Assembly: GCF_004795035.1 (NCBI RefSeq)
Contig: NZ_SSBK01000013.1
Coordinates: 1 to 64,000 of the forward strand
DNA length: 64,000 nucleotides
Direction: 5' to 3'
Origin: Streptomyces sp. A0958
GTDB taxonomy: Bacteria; Actinomycetota; Actinomycetes; Streptomycetales; Streptomycetaceae
The notes beneath the pieces were generated by a model. That model was not told the DNA's origin. It saw nothing but the letters and a program-made list of their open reading frames with translations, and searched no databases. The translations under genes were made by a program, and so were the position numbers. Below, piece by piece: positions 1 through 8,867 of the stretch; position 1 is the stretch's first letter, and each line of letters starts with the position of its first letter.

Positions 1-254
1 GAGCGCAGGATCCTGGTCGAGCTCAGGCAAGGATTGTTCACCCAGCCACGGCCATAACCACCCGGAGAGGCCGCCACCAGCCCCAGCAGCAAGCGCGAAA
101 CGGGCAGGACGTCACTTACCGCCCTCTCATAGCCCAGGCCGCTGACACCAGGCGGCGAACCGCGCCGCGTCGACATGCGTTCACATCGCACAAGTTCGGT
201 GGGCTGTAGGGCTCAAGGCGAGTCGTCCACCCGCATCCTGTCTCGGCAGCGGCC
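1..254. other. No recognisable gene
   Basis: I see no convincing coding frame, RNA or repeat here. The stretch is less GC-rich and less codon-structured than the rest of the window, which fits mobile-element or junction DNA lying to the left of the integrase gene. Confidence 0.4.
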
Positions 255-653
255 TCAACGACCCGCCATCCAACCCTGAGAGCTGTCAGATGGCGGTGCT
301 GGGCCTTCGGACAAGGCGGTGCAGGGTGCGGCGGTGCCCTCGCTCTCGACACCGATGCCCAGGCTGCCGAAAAGCGGCATGTCTTGTTTCTGCAGCGCGG
401 CCGCGGCGCGAGCAACGTCGTCCTTGTCGGGGTAGATCCAGAGACTGACCGGTCCGGTGTCCGCGTGTTCGGCCACCCCCACGAAGAACTCCCGCTCCTG
501 GGCGGTCCCGAGCGCGAAGCGGACCGCCAGCTCGAAGGGCTTGGCGCCCACCACGCGCACGCCGCGAAGGCCCCGGATGTCCAGGTGGAGCCGGGCACGG
601 AGTTCTGGGGGCGGGGTGGGCTCAACCTGGATGCCCCGACCTGTACCTATACT
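255..653 (-). pseudogene. Hypothetical protein fragment, likely lacking its 5' end
   Basis: On the minus strand an open frame runs from a TGA near 654 to a stop at 255. Its first two thirds read like real protein (for example LHLDIRGLRGVRVVGAKPFE and SLWIYPDKDDVARAAAALQK). There is no ATG or GTG before the GTG at 560, yet the protein-like sequence continues about 25 codons upstream of it, right up to the integrase promoter. This suggests the original start was lost at a recombination junction. The last 25 residues are Ser/Pro-rich and may be out of the original frame. I do not recognise the family. It could be a remnant of a chromosomal gene or of a mobile-element gene. A shorter protein starting at GTG 560 (101 aa) cannot be excluded. 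Confidence 0.35.
648..653 (+). promoter_or_regulatory. Candidate -10 box of a leaderless integrase transcript
   Basis: TATACT ends 7 nt before the integrase ATG at 661, and no ribosome binding site lies in between. If this is the -10 box, transcription would start at about the ATG itself, giving a leaderless mRNA, which is common in Streptomyces. No clear -35 hexamer is visible at the expected distance. This is inference from spacing only. Confidence 0.4.
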
Positions 654-660
654 TCAATCT

Positions 661-2073
661 ATGACCCCGTTTAGTAAGGGTGCGTCATACGAGCGCATCA
701 GCAAGGCGGATGATGGCGACGAAGACGGTGTCATCCGTCAAGGCGAGGACACCGCAGAGTTGGCCGAACGGCGCGGAATCCCCCTCCAGGGGCGCCGCTT
801 CCGGGACAACGACAAGTCGGCCACCCACGGCAAGCACCGTCCCCAGTACGAGCTCCTCATGGCTGCCGTACAGCGCGACGAAGTCGACGTCATCATCGTC
901 TACATGCTCGGCCGGCTCTGGCGGAACCGGCGCGAACGGGCCGAGGGAATCGAAATCCTCCGCAAGCACGAGGTGTCCGTGCTGTGCGTCAAGGGCCCCG
1001 AGTTGGACCTCACGACGGCCGCTGGCCGCCTCCTCGCCGGCCTCCTCGGCGAGGTAGACACGTTCGAGGTCGAGCAGATGTCGGAGCGGGAACAGCGGGA
1101 GATGCGCCAGCGCGTCGAGCGCGGCCTGCCGCCGACCGGGCCGCGTTGCTTCGGTTACACCGCAGACGGCACGGAACTTGTCGAAGACGAGGCCGCCGAG
1201 GTCAAGGACTGCTTTCACGCGCTACTCGCCGGAGCGACCCTCTCCGGCATGGCCGCCGACCTCAACAAGCGGGGCATCCTCAACCGCAACGGCAAACCCT
1301 GGTCATACAACGCCATCCGCGGCGTACTCCTGAACGAGCGCTACGCAGGGCTGCGTCAGTACCGCGGCGAGCTGCACCCGGGGAAGTGGCCGGTCATCGT
1401 GGACGAGGCCATATGGCGGGAGGCGAAGCACGTCCTTGAGGACCAGAGCCGGGCGACAAGCCCGGGACCGGGAAGGCGGTGGCTGCTGTCAGGCATCGCC
1501 CGGTGCGGTGTCTGCGACGACGGGACGACCGTGACGTCCGGGTCACGGGGTGGCCCGAAAGGCACGCGGGGGCTCACGACGCCGCTGTACCGGTGCCGGA
1601 AGACGAAGCACTTGGCGCGCGGTACGGAACCGATCGACCTTACCGTCGAGGAGTACGTGATCCGGCGCCTGTCGCGCCCCGACGCCGTCGATCTTCTCGT
1701 CGACGAGAGCGCACCGGGGACGGAGAAGCTGCGGGCGAAGGCCGTTGCCCTGCGGTCCCGAATCAGGGTTCTGACCGACGAGTTCGCGGATGACGACGAT
1801 GCGGACGCCGCCGAATTCAAGGCCGCTACCCGTAGAATCAAGGCCCGGCTGGCTGACGTCGAGGCGCAGATGGCGCACCCGCAGCGGTCGCGCATCCTGG
1901 TGGACATCGTGACCGCCGAAGATCCGGCCAAGGCCTGGAAGGATCTGGCGCTGGACCGGCAGCGCGCGGTTGTCGTGACGCTGGCCACGGTAGCGCTTCT
2001 GCCCGGCCGTCCGGGCAGGGCGCCGTTCGATCCGCGATCGGTACGGATCGAGCCGCACCCGGGGATGGGCTGA
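661..2073 (+). CDS. Large serine integrase (site-specific recombinase)
   Basis: A 470-residue large serine recombinase, the type that integrates phages and conjugative elements in actinobacteria by a one-step attP x attB reaction. The N-terminal resolvase domain (about 8-150) has the YERIS motif with the catalytic serine at residue 14 and the GRLWRNRRE arginine segment. The recombinase domain follows (about 160-270, with LNKRGILNRNGKPWSYNAIR). Next is a zinc-ribbon-like region with CGVC and YRC; the expected fourth cysteine is not where I would look for it. A charged coiled coil (about 360-410) comes after that. Length suits the Bxb1/TP901-1 size class. The ATG at 661 is preferred over longer frames because homologous-looking sequence begins right there. 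No excisionase or other element gene was recognised on either side, so this may be an element edge or a remnant. The radical SAM stub near 2.7 kb probably marks one junction. Confidence 0.9.
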   Translation: MTPFSKGASYERISKADDGDEDGVIRQGEDTAELAERRGIPLQGRRFRDNDKSATHGKHRPQYELLMAAVQRDEVDVIIVYMLGRLWRNRRERAEGIEILRKHEVSVLCVKGPELDLTTAAGRLLAGLLGEVDTFEVEQMSEREQREMRQRVERGLPPTGPRCFGYTADGTELVEDEAAEVKDCFHALLAGATLSGMAADLNKRGILNRNGKPWSYNAIRGVLLNERYAGLRQYRGELHPGKWPVIVDEAIWREAKHVLEDQSRATSPGPGRRWLLSGIARCGVCDDGTTVTSGSRGGPKGTRGLTTPLYRCRKTKHLARGTEPIDLTVEEYVIRRLSRPDAVDLLVDESAPGTEKLRAKAVALRSRIRVLTDEFADDDDADAAEFKAATRRIKARLADVEAQMAHPQRSRILVDIVTAEDPAKAWKDLALDRQRAVVVTLATVALLPGRPGRAPFDPRSVRIEPHPGMG

Positions 2074-2696
2074 CCGCGCCGGCGACGCCGACGTATCTGC
2101 GGGTGGGAGGGCCGGTCACCCGGCCTTCCCACGATATGATGCGCCGTCAGAACAGCGGCTCAGGTGCAACTTCCGAGAAGCATCCTCCGCGGTCATCTGT
2201 AGCGAGAACCCCGGGGGCGACCGGCGGCCACTCCCAGTCGACGAAGAGCGCGACGACACAGGCGGCCAACGCTGACCTGAGCGTCCACACGGAGGCGCCG
2301 CGGTGAGCATCACGGGAGCCGCAGGGGCTGTCCGGGGCTCGCGGGGCGATGGTCCGCAGGCTGGTTCGGTACCGGCCTGTACAGGACTGCCTCGACGGCG
2401 TCTTGGGCGACTGGCGTGTTCCCGAAGTGGCTGCTGCTGGTGCGTCGTTACAGGCGCTTCGCTGTGCGGTCGCGCAGCAGCAGCCACTGACTCGCGTCGG
2501 CGCCGCCTGAGCGCGCAGTCGGTTCACGCAGCAGCACGGTGTAAGCCGTCCTCTCCGCCTCGCTCGGGGCGGCATGCTGGCCTGGCGCCTCCGGAGCCGG
2601 GAATGACTTTGTCATGACTTTCCAGGCCCTGTCTGCTTTAGGAGTGCTGAGCATCGGCCCTCCCGGGGCTTAATAGGGTCATGCAGTGAAGTGCAA
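2074..2696. other. Non-decodable stretch between integrase and broken radical SAM gene
   Basis: About 620 bases with no confident gene apart from one weak small frame at 2448-2615. Open frames on both strands are rich in Ser, Arg, Pro and Cys, lack start-site signals and do not resemble any family I know. The position, between a serine integrase and a gene cut in half, fits the end of an integrated element holding one hybrid attachment site near its right border. Confidence 0.45.
2448..2615 (-). CDS. Weak candidate small protein
   Basis: A 55-residue frame starting at an ATG at 2615, preceded three bases upstream by GGAAAG. The middle (APSEAERTAYTVLLREPTAR) looks more protein-like than the surrounding frames, and third codon positions are fairly GC-rich, though less than in the neighbouring chromosomal genes. 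No family is recognised. It may equally be a decayed piece of a larger element gene, since a plausible reading continues past its stop. Confidence 0.25.
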   Translation of the reverse strand: MTKSFPAPEAPGQHAAPSEAERTAYTVLLREPTARSGGADASQWLLLRDRTAKRL

Positions 2697-2926
2697 GCAG
2701 GCGTGGGTGCAGCCGCGCGGTACGGGTTCACGGTCCACTCGAACGGCATCCGGGAGGCGCCCGGCACCCGGTTCACGATCGAGCGGGCCCGGATCTCGTG
2801 GAAGGTGACGCCCCTGAATTCCGGGGTGTCGAAGGTGCGGGTCGTCACCGCGTCCGCGGCGAAGAGCGCACCCGTACTGCCTGTGGGGTGGTTGGCGTTG
2901 TCTTCAGCCAGATTGTCCCAGCGCAT
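2697..2926 (-). pseudogene. 5' stub of an Rv2578c-type radical SAM gene, cut at the iron-sulfur motif
   Basis: A GAGGAGG ribosome binding site precedes the ATG at 2926. The first 60 or so residues match what I recall for the Rv2578c family of radical SAM proteins (VTTRTFDTPEFRGVTFHEIR, RMPFEWTVNPYR). The family normally continues straight into a CxxxCxxC cluster motif. Here two extra bases (GC, within 2714-2719) shift the frame after NPYR. The DNA that would encode GCTHAC is still present, but out of frame, and resemblance stops abruptly at about 2697. The shifted frame runs on to 2612. The rest of the gene, several hundred codons, is absent from the window. On the minus strand it should lie to the left, beyond the integrase, so insertion of the element best explains the loss. 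The stub cannot make an active enzyme. Confidence 0.75.
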
Positions 2927-3075
2927 GGACGCCTCCTCGGTAGCTCTCGACCGAGAATAGAACACTTGTTCCCTTGATCGTTTCCTCCCCTTCGTCCCGG
3001 ACCGGATTTTGAGCCGGACACCGGAGGTGGTTGGCTCAGCACACCCCTGAAGAACCGAGTGCTGGAGGAACAGCC

Positions 3076-3519
3076 ATGGCGCAGGTCGAAGCCACGACGG
3101 AGCGGATCATCGCGGCGGACGCGGAGGCGGTGTTCGACGCGCTGGCCGACTACAAGGACGTCCGGGGCAAGGTGCTGCCCGCGCACTTCAGTGAGTACGA
3201 GGTGCGCGAGGGCGGCGACGGCGAGGGCACTCTCGTCCACTGGAAGCTCCAGGCCACCAGCAAGCGCGTGCGCGACTGCCTGCTCGACGTCAGCGAGCCG
3301 ACCGACGGACAGCTGGTGGAGAAGGACCGCAACTCCTCGATGGTCACCACCTGGACCGTCACCCCCGCCGGCGAGGGGAAGTCCAAGGCCGTCGTCTCGA
3401 CCGTGTGGAACGGCGCCGGGGGTATCGGCGGCTTCTTCGAGAAGACCTTCGCGCCCAAGGGGCTCGGCCGCATCTACGACGAGCTGCTGCAGAACCTCGC
3501 CGCAGTGGTCGAGAACTGA
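3076..3519 (+). CDS. SRPBCC-family protein
   Basis: A 147-residue single-domain protein. GGAGGAA six bases before the ATG at 3076 fixes the start. The sequence follows the START/polyketide-cyclase-like fold: an N-terminal strand (VEATTERIIAADAEAVFDAL), a variable cavity-forming middle, and a long C-terminal helix (GLGRIYDELLQNLAAVVEN). Such proteins bind hydrophobic ligands, and some act as cyclases or lipid carriers. No catalytic residues are diagnostic and the ligand is unknown. It stands alone, about 185 bases before the MFS gene on the same strand. Confidence 0.75.
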   Translation: MAQVEATTERIIAADAEAVFDALADYKDVRGKVLPAHFSEYEVREGGDGEGTLVHWKLQATSKRVRDCLLDVSEPTDGQLVEKDRNSSMVTTWTVTPAGEGKSKAVVSTVWNGAGGIGGFFEKTFAPKGLGRIYDELLQNLAAVVEN

Positions 3520-3703
3520 CCCTCGGTCACGCTGCCCGGCCTCACCGGTTCGGGTGGTCTTTGCGGCGGGGCAGTTGTGCGCCGTAGTGGCTCCCACCGG
3601 GGGATACGCCCCCTGAGTGCGCCGTCAGCGCCCCCCGTCGCGTTTGCCCTCGCTTGTCGCACGATGCGAGAAATGGGCGGCAGCGCGACGAGGGGAGCGG
3701 CAC

Positions 3704-6151
3704 GTGGTGGGTGGCATCACTCTGGTGGAGGACGAACCGGGCGGACCGGGGGGCGCCGAGGCGGCGCCCGAGGCCGCGCCGCCCCCGCCGCCTCCCGCCG
3801 CGACAAAAGTCACCGCCGGCGGCGCGTCCGGTGACACCGCGACGGACCCCCGACGCATCCGTCTGATCTTCGTCGGGCTGATGCTCACGCTCCTGCTCGC
3901 GGCGCTCGACCAGATGATCGTCGCCACCGCGCTCCCGAAGATCGTCGGCGAGCTGCACGGCCTGGAGAAGATGTCCTGGGCGGTCACCGCCTATCTGCTC
4001 GCCTCCACCATCGGACTGCCGGTCTACGGCAAGCTCGGTGACCTCTTCGGGCGCAAGGGCGTCTTCCAGTTCGCCATCGTCGTCTTCGTCGTCGGCTCCG
4101 CGCTGGCCGGCTGGTCCCGCACCATGGACCAGCTGATCGCCTTCCGGGCCCTCCAGGGCGTCGGCGGCGGCGGGCTCATGATCGGCGTCCAGGCGATCAT
4201 CGCGGACGTGGTGCCGCCCCGCGAGCGCGGCCGGTTCATGGGGCTCATCGGCGCGGCCTTCGGACTCGCCTCCGTGGCGGGCCCGCTGCTCGGCGGCTTC
4301 TTCACCGACCACGCCTCCTGGCGCTGGTGCTTCTACATCAACGTGCCATTCGGCCTGGTCACCCTCGGCGTCATCACCGTCGTCCTGAAGCTCCCCAGGC
4401 CCACCGTCCGGCCCCGGCTCGACATCCTCGGCGCCGCCCTGCTCGCCACCGCCTCCACCTGCCTGGTGCTGCTGACCAGCTGGGGCGGTACGGAGTACGC
4501 CTGGGGCTCGGGCACCATCCTGGGGCTGGCGGCCGGGGCTGCCGGAACGACTCTGCTGTTCCTCGTGGTCGAGCGCCGCGCCGCCGAACCGATCATCCCG
4601 CTGCGGCTGTTCCGCGACTCGATCTTCAACGTCACGGCCCTGGTCGGCGCAGTCGTCGGCGTCGCGCTGTTCGGCGCGGCCAGCTATCTGCCGACCTTCC
4701 TCCAGATGGTCGACGGGGCGAGCGCCACCGAGTCCGGGCTGCTGATGCTCCCCATGATGGGCGGCATCGTCGGCGCCTCGGTCGTCTCCGGCCAGCTCAT
4801 CTCCCGTACCGGGCGCTACCGCGTCTACCCGATCGCCGGCTGCGCGATCTCGGCGGTGGGCATGTGGCTGCTGTCCCGGCTGGAGACCGACACCCCGCGC
4901 TTCGAATACAGCATCGCGCAGGCGGTCCTCGGCCTCGGGATCGGGCTCATCATGCCGGTGCTGGTCCTCGCCGTGCAGAACTCCGTACGCCCCGCCGACC
5001 TCGGCACCGCGACCAGCGCCAACAACTACTTCCGGCAGATCGGCGGCAGCGTCGGCGCCGCCGTCTTCGGCACCCTGTTCGCCGGGCGACTGGCCGACGC
5101 GCTCGCCGTGCGGCTGCCCTCCGGTGCGGGCCTCCCCGACCCCGAGTCGATCAGCCCGCAGCTGGTGCACGCGATGGAGCCCGCCCTGCGGGACGCCTAC
5201 ATCCAGGCGTACGCCGACGCGATGCCCCGGATCTTCCTCTACCTCGTGCCGGTCCTCGTGGTCGGCCTGTTCTTCGCCTTCTTCCTCAAGGAGAAACCGC
5301 TGGTGTCCCACAGTTCCGAAACCACCGCCACCGAGCCCGCCTCGATCCCCTCCGCCCGCACCGACCCCGGCGTCACCTCCGCCGGGTACCTCTCCGGGGT
5401 CCCGGTCTGCGGCAGCGTCCAACACCCGGACGGTACGAAGGTCCCGCGAGCCGCCCTCACCCTCATCGACGTCCAGGGCCAGCAGGTCGGCCGGGGCGCC
5501 AGTGGCGAGGAGGGGCGGTACGCGCTCAGCGTGCCGGGCGCCGGCTCGTACGTCCTGATCGCCGCTGCCGGAGGGCACCAGCCGCAGGCCGTCAGCGTCA
5601 CCGTCGGCGAACGGCCCGTCGAACTCGACGTGGTGCTCGGCGGCGCGGGCCGGCTAGCCGGCACCGTGGTGACCGCCGACGGTGTACCCGTGCGGGACGC
5701 GGCCGTCACCCTGACCGACGTACGCGGCGAGGTCGTCGCCTCCACGCGCAGCGGCCGCGAGGGCGGTTACGTGATCACCGAGCTGGTGGCGGGCGAGTAC
5801 ACCCTCGCGGCCTCCGCCCCGGCGTTCCGGCCCGCCGCGCTACCGATCAGCGTGCAGGCGGCCAGGGAGACCCGGCAGGACATCGAGCTGGCCGGCGGCG
5901 CCGTGCTGCGCGGCGTCGTCCGGGCCAGTGCCGGACGGCCCGTCGAGGACGCCCGCGTCACGCTCCTGGACGCGGCCGGCAACGTCGTGGACACCGTGAC
6001 CACCGGCCCGGACGGGGCGTTCCGGTTCGTCGACCTGTCCACCGGCGAGTACACCGTGATCGCGGCCGGCTACCCGCCGGTGGCCACCGTCCTGCAGGTC
6101 GCGGGCGGCGGGCGCACCGAGCGCGACCTCCAGCTGGGGCACGAGGACTGA
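3704..6151 (+). CDS. DHA2-family MFS drug exporter with C-terminal carboxypeptidase-regulatory-like repeats
   Basis: An 815-residue protein starting at GTG 3704, six bases after AGGGGAG; a GTG at 3707 is also possible. After an Ala/Pro-rich cytoplasmic start comes a 14-helix DHA2-type proton-coupled exporter (about residues 45-530). It shows motif D1 ([16 protein letters not shown]), motif A ([11 protein letters not shown]) and motif C ([12 protein letters not shown]). These pumps usually expel drugs or lipophilic compounds. Beyond the last helix and a short linker are three tandem beta-sandwich repeats of about 80 residues (about 560-815). Each has a core like AxVTLxDxxGxxVxxxxSGxxGxYxxxxLxxGxY, typical of carboxypeptidase-regulatory or Cna-B-like domains. 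These are normally extracellular adhesive modules, whereas a 14-helix pump should put its C-terminus inside the cell. Substrate unknown. A strong hairpin follows the gene. Confidence 0.88.
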   Translation: MVGGITLVEDEPGGPGGAEAAPEAAPPPPPPAATKVTAGGASGDTATDPRRIRLIFVGLMLTLLLAALDQMIVATALPKIVGELHGLEKMSWAVTAYLLASTIGLPVYGKLGDLFGRKGVFQFAIVVFVVGSALAGWSRTMDQLIAFRALQGVGGGGLMIGVQAIIADVVPPRERGRFMGLIGAAFGLASVAGPLLGGFFTDHASWRWCFYINVPFGLVTLGVITVVLKLPRPTVRPRLDILGAALLATASTCLVLLTSWGGTEYAWGSGTILGLAAGAAGTTLLFLVVERRAAEPIIPLRLFRDSIFNVTALVGAVVGVALFGAASYLPTFLQMVDGASATESGLLMLPMMGGIVGASVVSGQLISRTGRYRVYPIAGCAISAVGMWLLSRLETDTPRFEYSIAQAVLGLGIGLIMPVLVLAVQNSVRPADLGTATSANNYFRQIGGSVGAAVFGTLFAGRLADALAVRLPSGAGLPDPESISPQLVHAMEPALRDAYIQAYADAMPRIFLYLVPVLVVGLFFAFFLKEKPLVSHSSETTATEPASIPSARTDPGVTSAGYLSGVPVCGSVQHPDGTKVPRAALTLIDVQGQQVGRGASGEEGRYALSVPGAGSYVLIAAAGGHQPQAVSVTVGERPVELDVVLGGAGRLAGTVVTADGVPVRDAAVTLTDVRGEVVASTRSGREGGYVITELVAGEYTLAASAPAFRPAALPISVQAARETRQDIELAGGAVLRGVVRASAGRPVEDARVTLLDAAGNVVDTVTTGPDGAFRFVDLSTGEYTVIAAGYPPVATVLQVAGGGRTERDLQLGHED

Positions 6152-6166
6152 ACACCCGGGCCGCGA

Positions 6167-6207
6167 GGGGGTGGTGCGCCGCCGGGTGCGCCGGGCGCAC
6201 CACCCCC
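6167..6207. terminator. Hairpin terminator after the MFS gene
   Basis: A perfect 14-bp stem (arms 6167-6180 and 6194-6207, 13-nt loop) begins 15 bases after the MFS stop codon. No U-tract follows, which is usual for GC-rich actinobacterial terminators. Confidence 0.7.
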
Positions 6208-6306
6208 GTGGGTGATTCCGCCGATGACCCACGGACGCCGGTCGCGGCCCCGTACCGTGGAGTCACGCGCCGCGGAACGCAGCGGTGAGGAAGGAGCCTT
6301 CCCCTC

Positions 6307-8754
6307 ATGGACCTCGGTGTGCCGCCGCAGAGGACACCACAGCCGCGTGACAGCGCGGCGGGCCGGGTGCCGCTGGCCGTGGTCGTCGTCGACACGGACG
6401 GACTCGTCTCGCACTGGTCGACCGGTGCGAGAAAGCTCTTCGGGGTCACCCGCGAGGAGGCGGTGGGCTGCCCGGCCGGTGAACTCCTCCCGGTCTCCGG
6501 CGTGTTGTCCCCGGTCGGCGTTTTTTCGGCGGACGGGGCGCACGCCGATCCGGGGCCCGCGCTCGACAGCTCGCTGAGCGGCGACTTCGCCTACCCGGCG
6601 GCGGGGCGCGCCCGGCTGGGCGAGCCGGGCCGCGGCCGGATCGACGTGCTGTGGTGGGCCTATCCGCTCGTCGGACCCGGTCCGGAGCGGCTGCTCGTGC
6701 TGGCCGCCGACCGCGCGCAACTGCGGGGCGCGGAAGACGGCGAGGACTCCCGGGCCCGGACGATCGCACCCGGATTCGCCCTGCACACCGACTTCCCGGG
6801 CTACCAGGAGCTGTCGGCGCGGCTGCCGGAGATCCTGCCGAACATGAGCGTCCAGGAGGCCACGAGGATCGTCTCCCAGGTCCTCGAACTGGGCTACCCG
6901 GTCCTGGAGTTCAGCCACCACGACCGCATCCCCGTCACCCCCGACTGGGGTGTGCCGAAGCGCGCCGGAGTCCTGCCGGTGCACGAGGAGGGGCACACCA
7001 CCGAGGAGGCGGCCGCCCCGCGCGCCGTGCCCAGGCCCGAGCTGGACCTCGAATACGCGGCGGTCCGGGAGCGGCTGGAATTCCTCAACGAGGTCAGCGG
7101 CCGCATCGGCACCTCCCTCGACCTCGAACGCACCATCCGCGAGGTCACCAGCGCCGCCGTACCCCGCTTCTCCGACTTCGCCGGTACGCATCTGCGCGCC
7201 GCCGTCCTGGCCGGTGAGGGCTTCCCCGACGGGCCGCCCGACGTCACCACGATCTGGCACCGCGTCTGGGTCGAGCACAACGACGAACCGGGCCGCTGGG
7301 ACGACACCGTGCCCGTCGGCGAATCCATCGCCTTCCCCGAGCACACCCCGTTCTTCCAGTGCATGGTCACCGGCGAGCCGGTCATCGTGCCCTACGTCAG
7401 CGAGGAGCTGAGCAACCGGATCTCGGGCGAGTTCGAGAAGCGCGACCTGCGGCCGCTGATCACCCACCGTTCGCTGCTCATCGTGCCGCTCAAGGCCCGC
7501 GACGTGGTGCTCGGCTTCATGGTGCTGATGCGCCGCCCCGGCCGGGAGCCGTTCGACGACATGGACCGCACCACCGGCGCCGAACTCGCGGCCCGGGCCG
7601 GGCTCGTCCTCGACAACGCCCGCATGTACACGTACCAGGAGAACGTCGCGGAGACGCTCCAGGACAGCATGCTGCCCAACGTCGAACCCCGCATGGCCGG
7701 TTGTGACATCGCCACCCGCTACCTGCCGGGCACCCGGCTCGGCCGGATCGGCGGCGACTGGTTCGACTCGGTGAAACTCCCCGGCTCACGGACCGCGCTC
7801 GTCGTCGGGGACGTGATGGGACACGGGCTCAACTCGGCAGCAATGATGGGCCAGTTGCGTACCGCCGTCCTGACCATGGCCACCATGGAGCTGCCACCGG
7901 CCCAACTCCTGCGCAACCTGGACGACCTGGCCCAGCGCCTCGGCGAGCAGTACCTCGCGACCTGCCTCTACGCCGTCTACGACCCCATCGGCAACGAGCT
8001 CCAGATCGCCAACGCGGGCCACATCCCGCCGGTCCTGGTCCGCGCCGAGGACGGCCGGGCGGAGCTCCTGGAGCTGCCGACCGGGGCGCCGATCGGCGTC
8101 GGCAAGGTCGCCTTCGAGACCGCCACCGTGCGGGTGCGCCCCGGCGACCGGCTGGTCCTGTGCACGGACGGCCTGGTCGAGGTGCGCGGTCAGGACATCG
8201 GGGCCGGGCTCGCCGCGCTCTGCGCCTCGGCCGCCCACCCCGCCGCGTCGATGGACGACGCCTGCGACACCATCATCCGCGCCCTGAACCCCCGCGGCGG
8301 CCGCAAGGACGACGTCGCCCTGCTGATGGCCCGGCTCAACGGGATCGAGGACGACGACGTCGCGGAGTGGCAGCTCGCCCTCGACCCGCGCGAGGTCTCC
8401 CGGGCCCGCCGCCTGGTGCGCGGCAAGCTGCTCGACTGGGAGCTGCCCGACGCCGTGGAGGCGGCCGAGCTGATGGTCAGCGAGCTCGTGACCAACGCCG
8501 TCAAGCACGGCCGCACCCATCACATCGGACTCCGTCTCGTCCGCACGGGCGCGCTGCTGTGCGAGGTCAGCGACGACGAGCCCGCCCCTGCCTCGCTCCT
8601 CGGCGTCACCGACAGCGACGAATTTGGGCGCGGCCTCATGGTGGTGAGCAGCCTCGCCCGCGAGTGGGGCACCAGTGGCACGGCCCGCGGCAAGACCGTC
8701 TGGTTCGAGCTGGCACTCTCCCGATTCCCCCGCCCCCGGCCGAACGGCTGGTGA
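6307..8754 (+). CDS. PAS-GAF-PP2C (SpoIIE-type) phosphatase with fused anti-sigma-like ATPase
   Basis: An 815-residue signalling protein. Domains in order: a PAS-like sensor (about 18-120, VPLAVVVVDTDGLVSHWS), a linker, a GAF domain (about 240-440, after LEFLNEVSGRIGTSLDLERT), a SpoIIE/PP2C serine phosphatase (about 445-675, with GGDWFDSV, VVGDVMGHGL and LCTDGLVEVRG), and a HATPase_c domain of the RsbW/SpoIIAB kind (about 680-805, with the N-box SELVTNAVKHG and GRGLMVV). Such proteins are expected to dephosphorylate an anti-sigma-factor antagonist, while the ATPase domain can bind or phosphorylate one, so a single protein could work both ways. Metal-binding Asp/Gly motifs of the phosphatase appear intact. 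No antagonist or sigma gene is adjacent, so partners are elsewhere. The ATG at 6307 follows AAGGAGCC about ten bases upstream. Confidence 0.9.
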   Translation: MDLGVPPQRTPQPRDSAAGRVPLAVVVVDTDGLVSHWSTGARKLFGVTREEAVGCPAGELLPVSGVLSPVGVFSADGAHADPGPALDSSLSGDFAYPAAGRARLGEPGRGRIDVLWWAYPLVGPGPERLLVLAADRAQLRGAEDGEDSRARTIAPGFALHTDFPGYQELSARLPEILPNMSVQEATRIVSQVLELGYPVLEFSHHDRIPVTPDWGVPKRAGVLPVHEEGHTTEEAAAPRAVPRPELDLEYAAVRERLEFLNEVSGRIGTSLDLERTIREVTSAAVPRFSDFAGTHLRAAVLAGEGFPDGPPDVTTIWHRVWVEHNDEPGRWDDTVPVGESIAFPEHTPFFQCMVTGEPVIVPYVSEELSNRISGEFEKRDLRPLITHRSLLIVPLKARDVVLGFMVLMRRPGREPFDDMDRTTGAELAARAGLVLDNARMYTYQENVAETLQDSMLPNVEPRMAGCDIATRYLPGTRLGRIGGDWFDSVKLPGSRTALVVGDVMGHGLNSAAMMGQLRTAVLTMATMELPPAQLLRNLDDLAQRLGEQYLATCLYAVYDPIGNELQIANAGHIPPVLVRAEDGRAELLELPTGAPIGVGKVAFETATVRVRPGDRLVLCTDGLVEVRGQDIGAGLAALCASAAHPAASMDDACDTIIRALNPRGGRKDDVALLMARLNGIEDDDVAEWQLALDPREVSRARRLVRGKLLDWELPDAVEAAELMVSELVTNAVKHGRTHHIGLRLVRTGALLCEVSDDEPAPASLLGVTDSDEFGRGLMVVSSLAREWGTSGTARGKTVWFELALSRFPRPRPNGW

Positions 8755-8867
8755 ACCGACGGCCGTTCTCCGCCGGGATACGGTCCGCACTCTTGCCCCG
8801 GCCCACCTGTGGGCAGTAGTCACTGGCTGAGCAGAGCAATTGGCCGGCAAGGGACTTGGGAGGGCGC

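Noticed and set aside
457..660. An N-terminal extension of the integrase from an upstream start at 457
   Set aside because: The added residues are Ser/Arg/Pro-rich and unlike integrases. The conserved catalytic domain begins right after ATG 661, with a -10 box in front.
2303..2617. A plus-strand 104-codon frame between integrase and radical SAM stub
   Set aside because: Rich in Cys, Arg, Ser and Gly, with no ribosome binding site or resemblance to element proteins; it looks like a chance frame.
3542..5578. A 678-codon minus-strand frame
   Set aside because: Antisense to the MFS exporter; composed of Asp/Gly/His/Arg runs with no recognisable domain.
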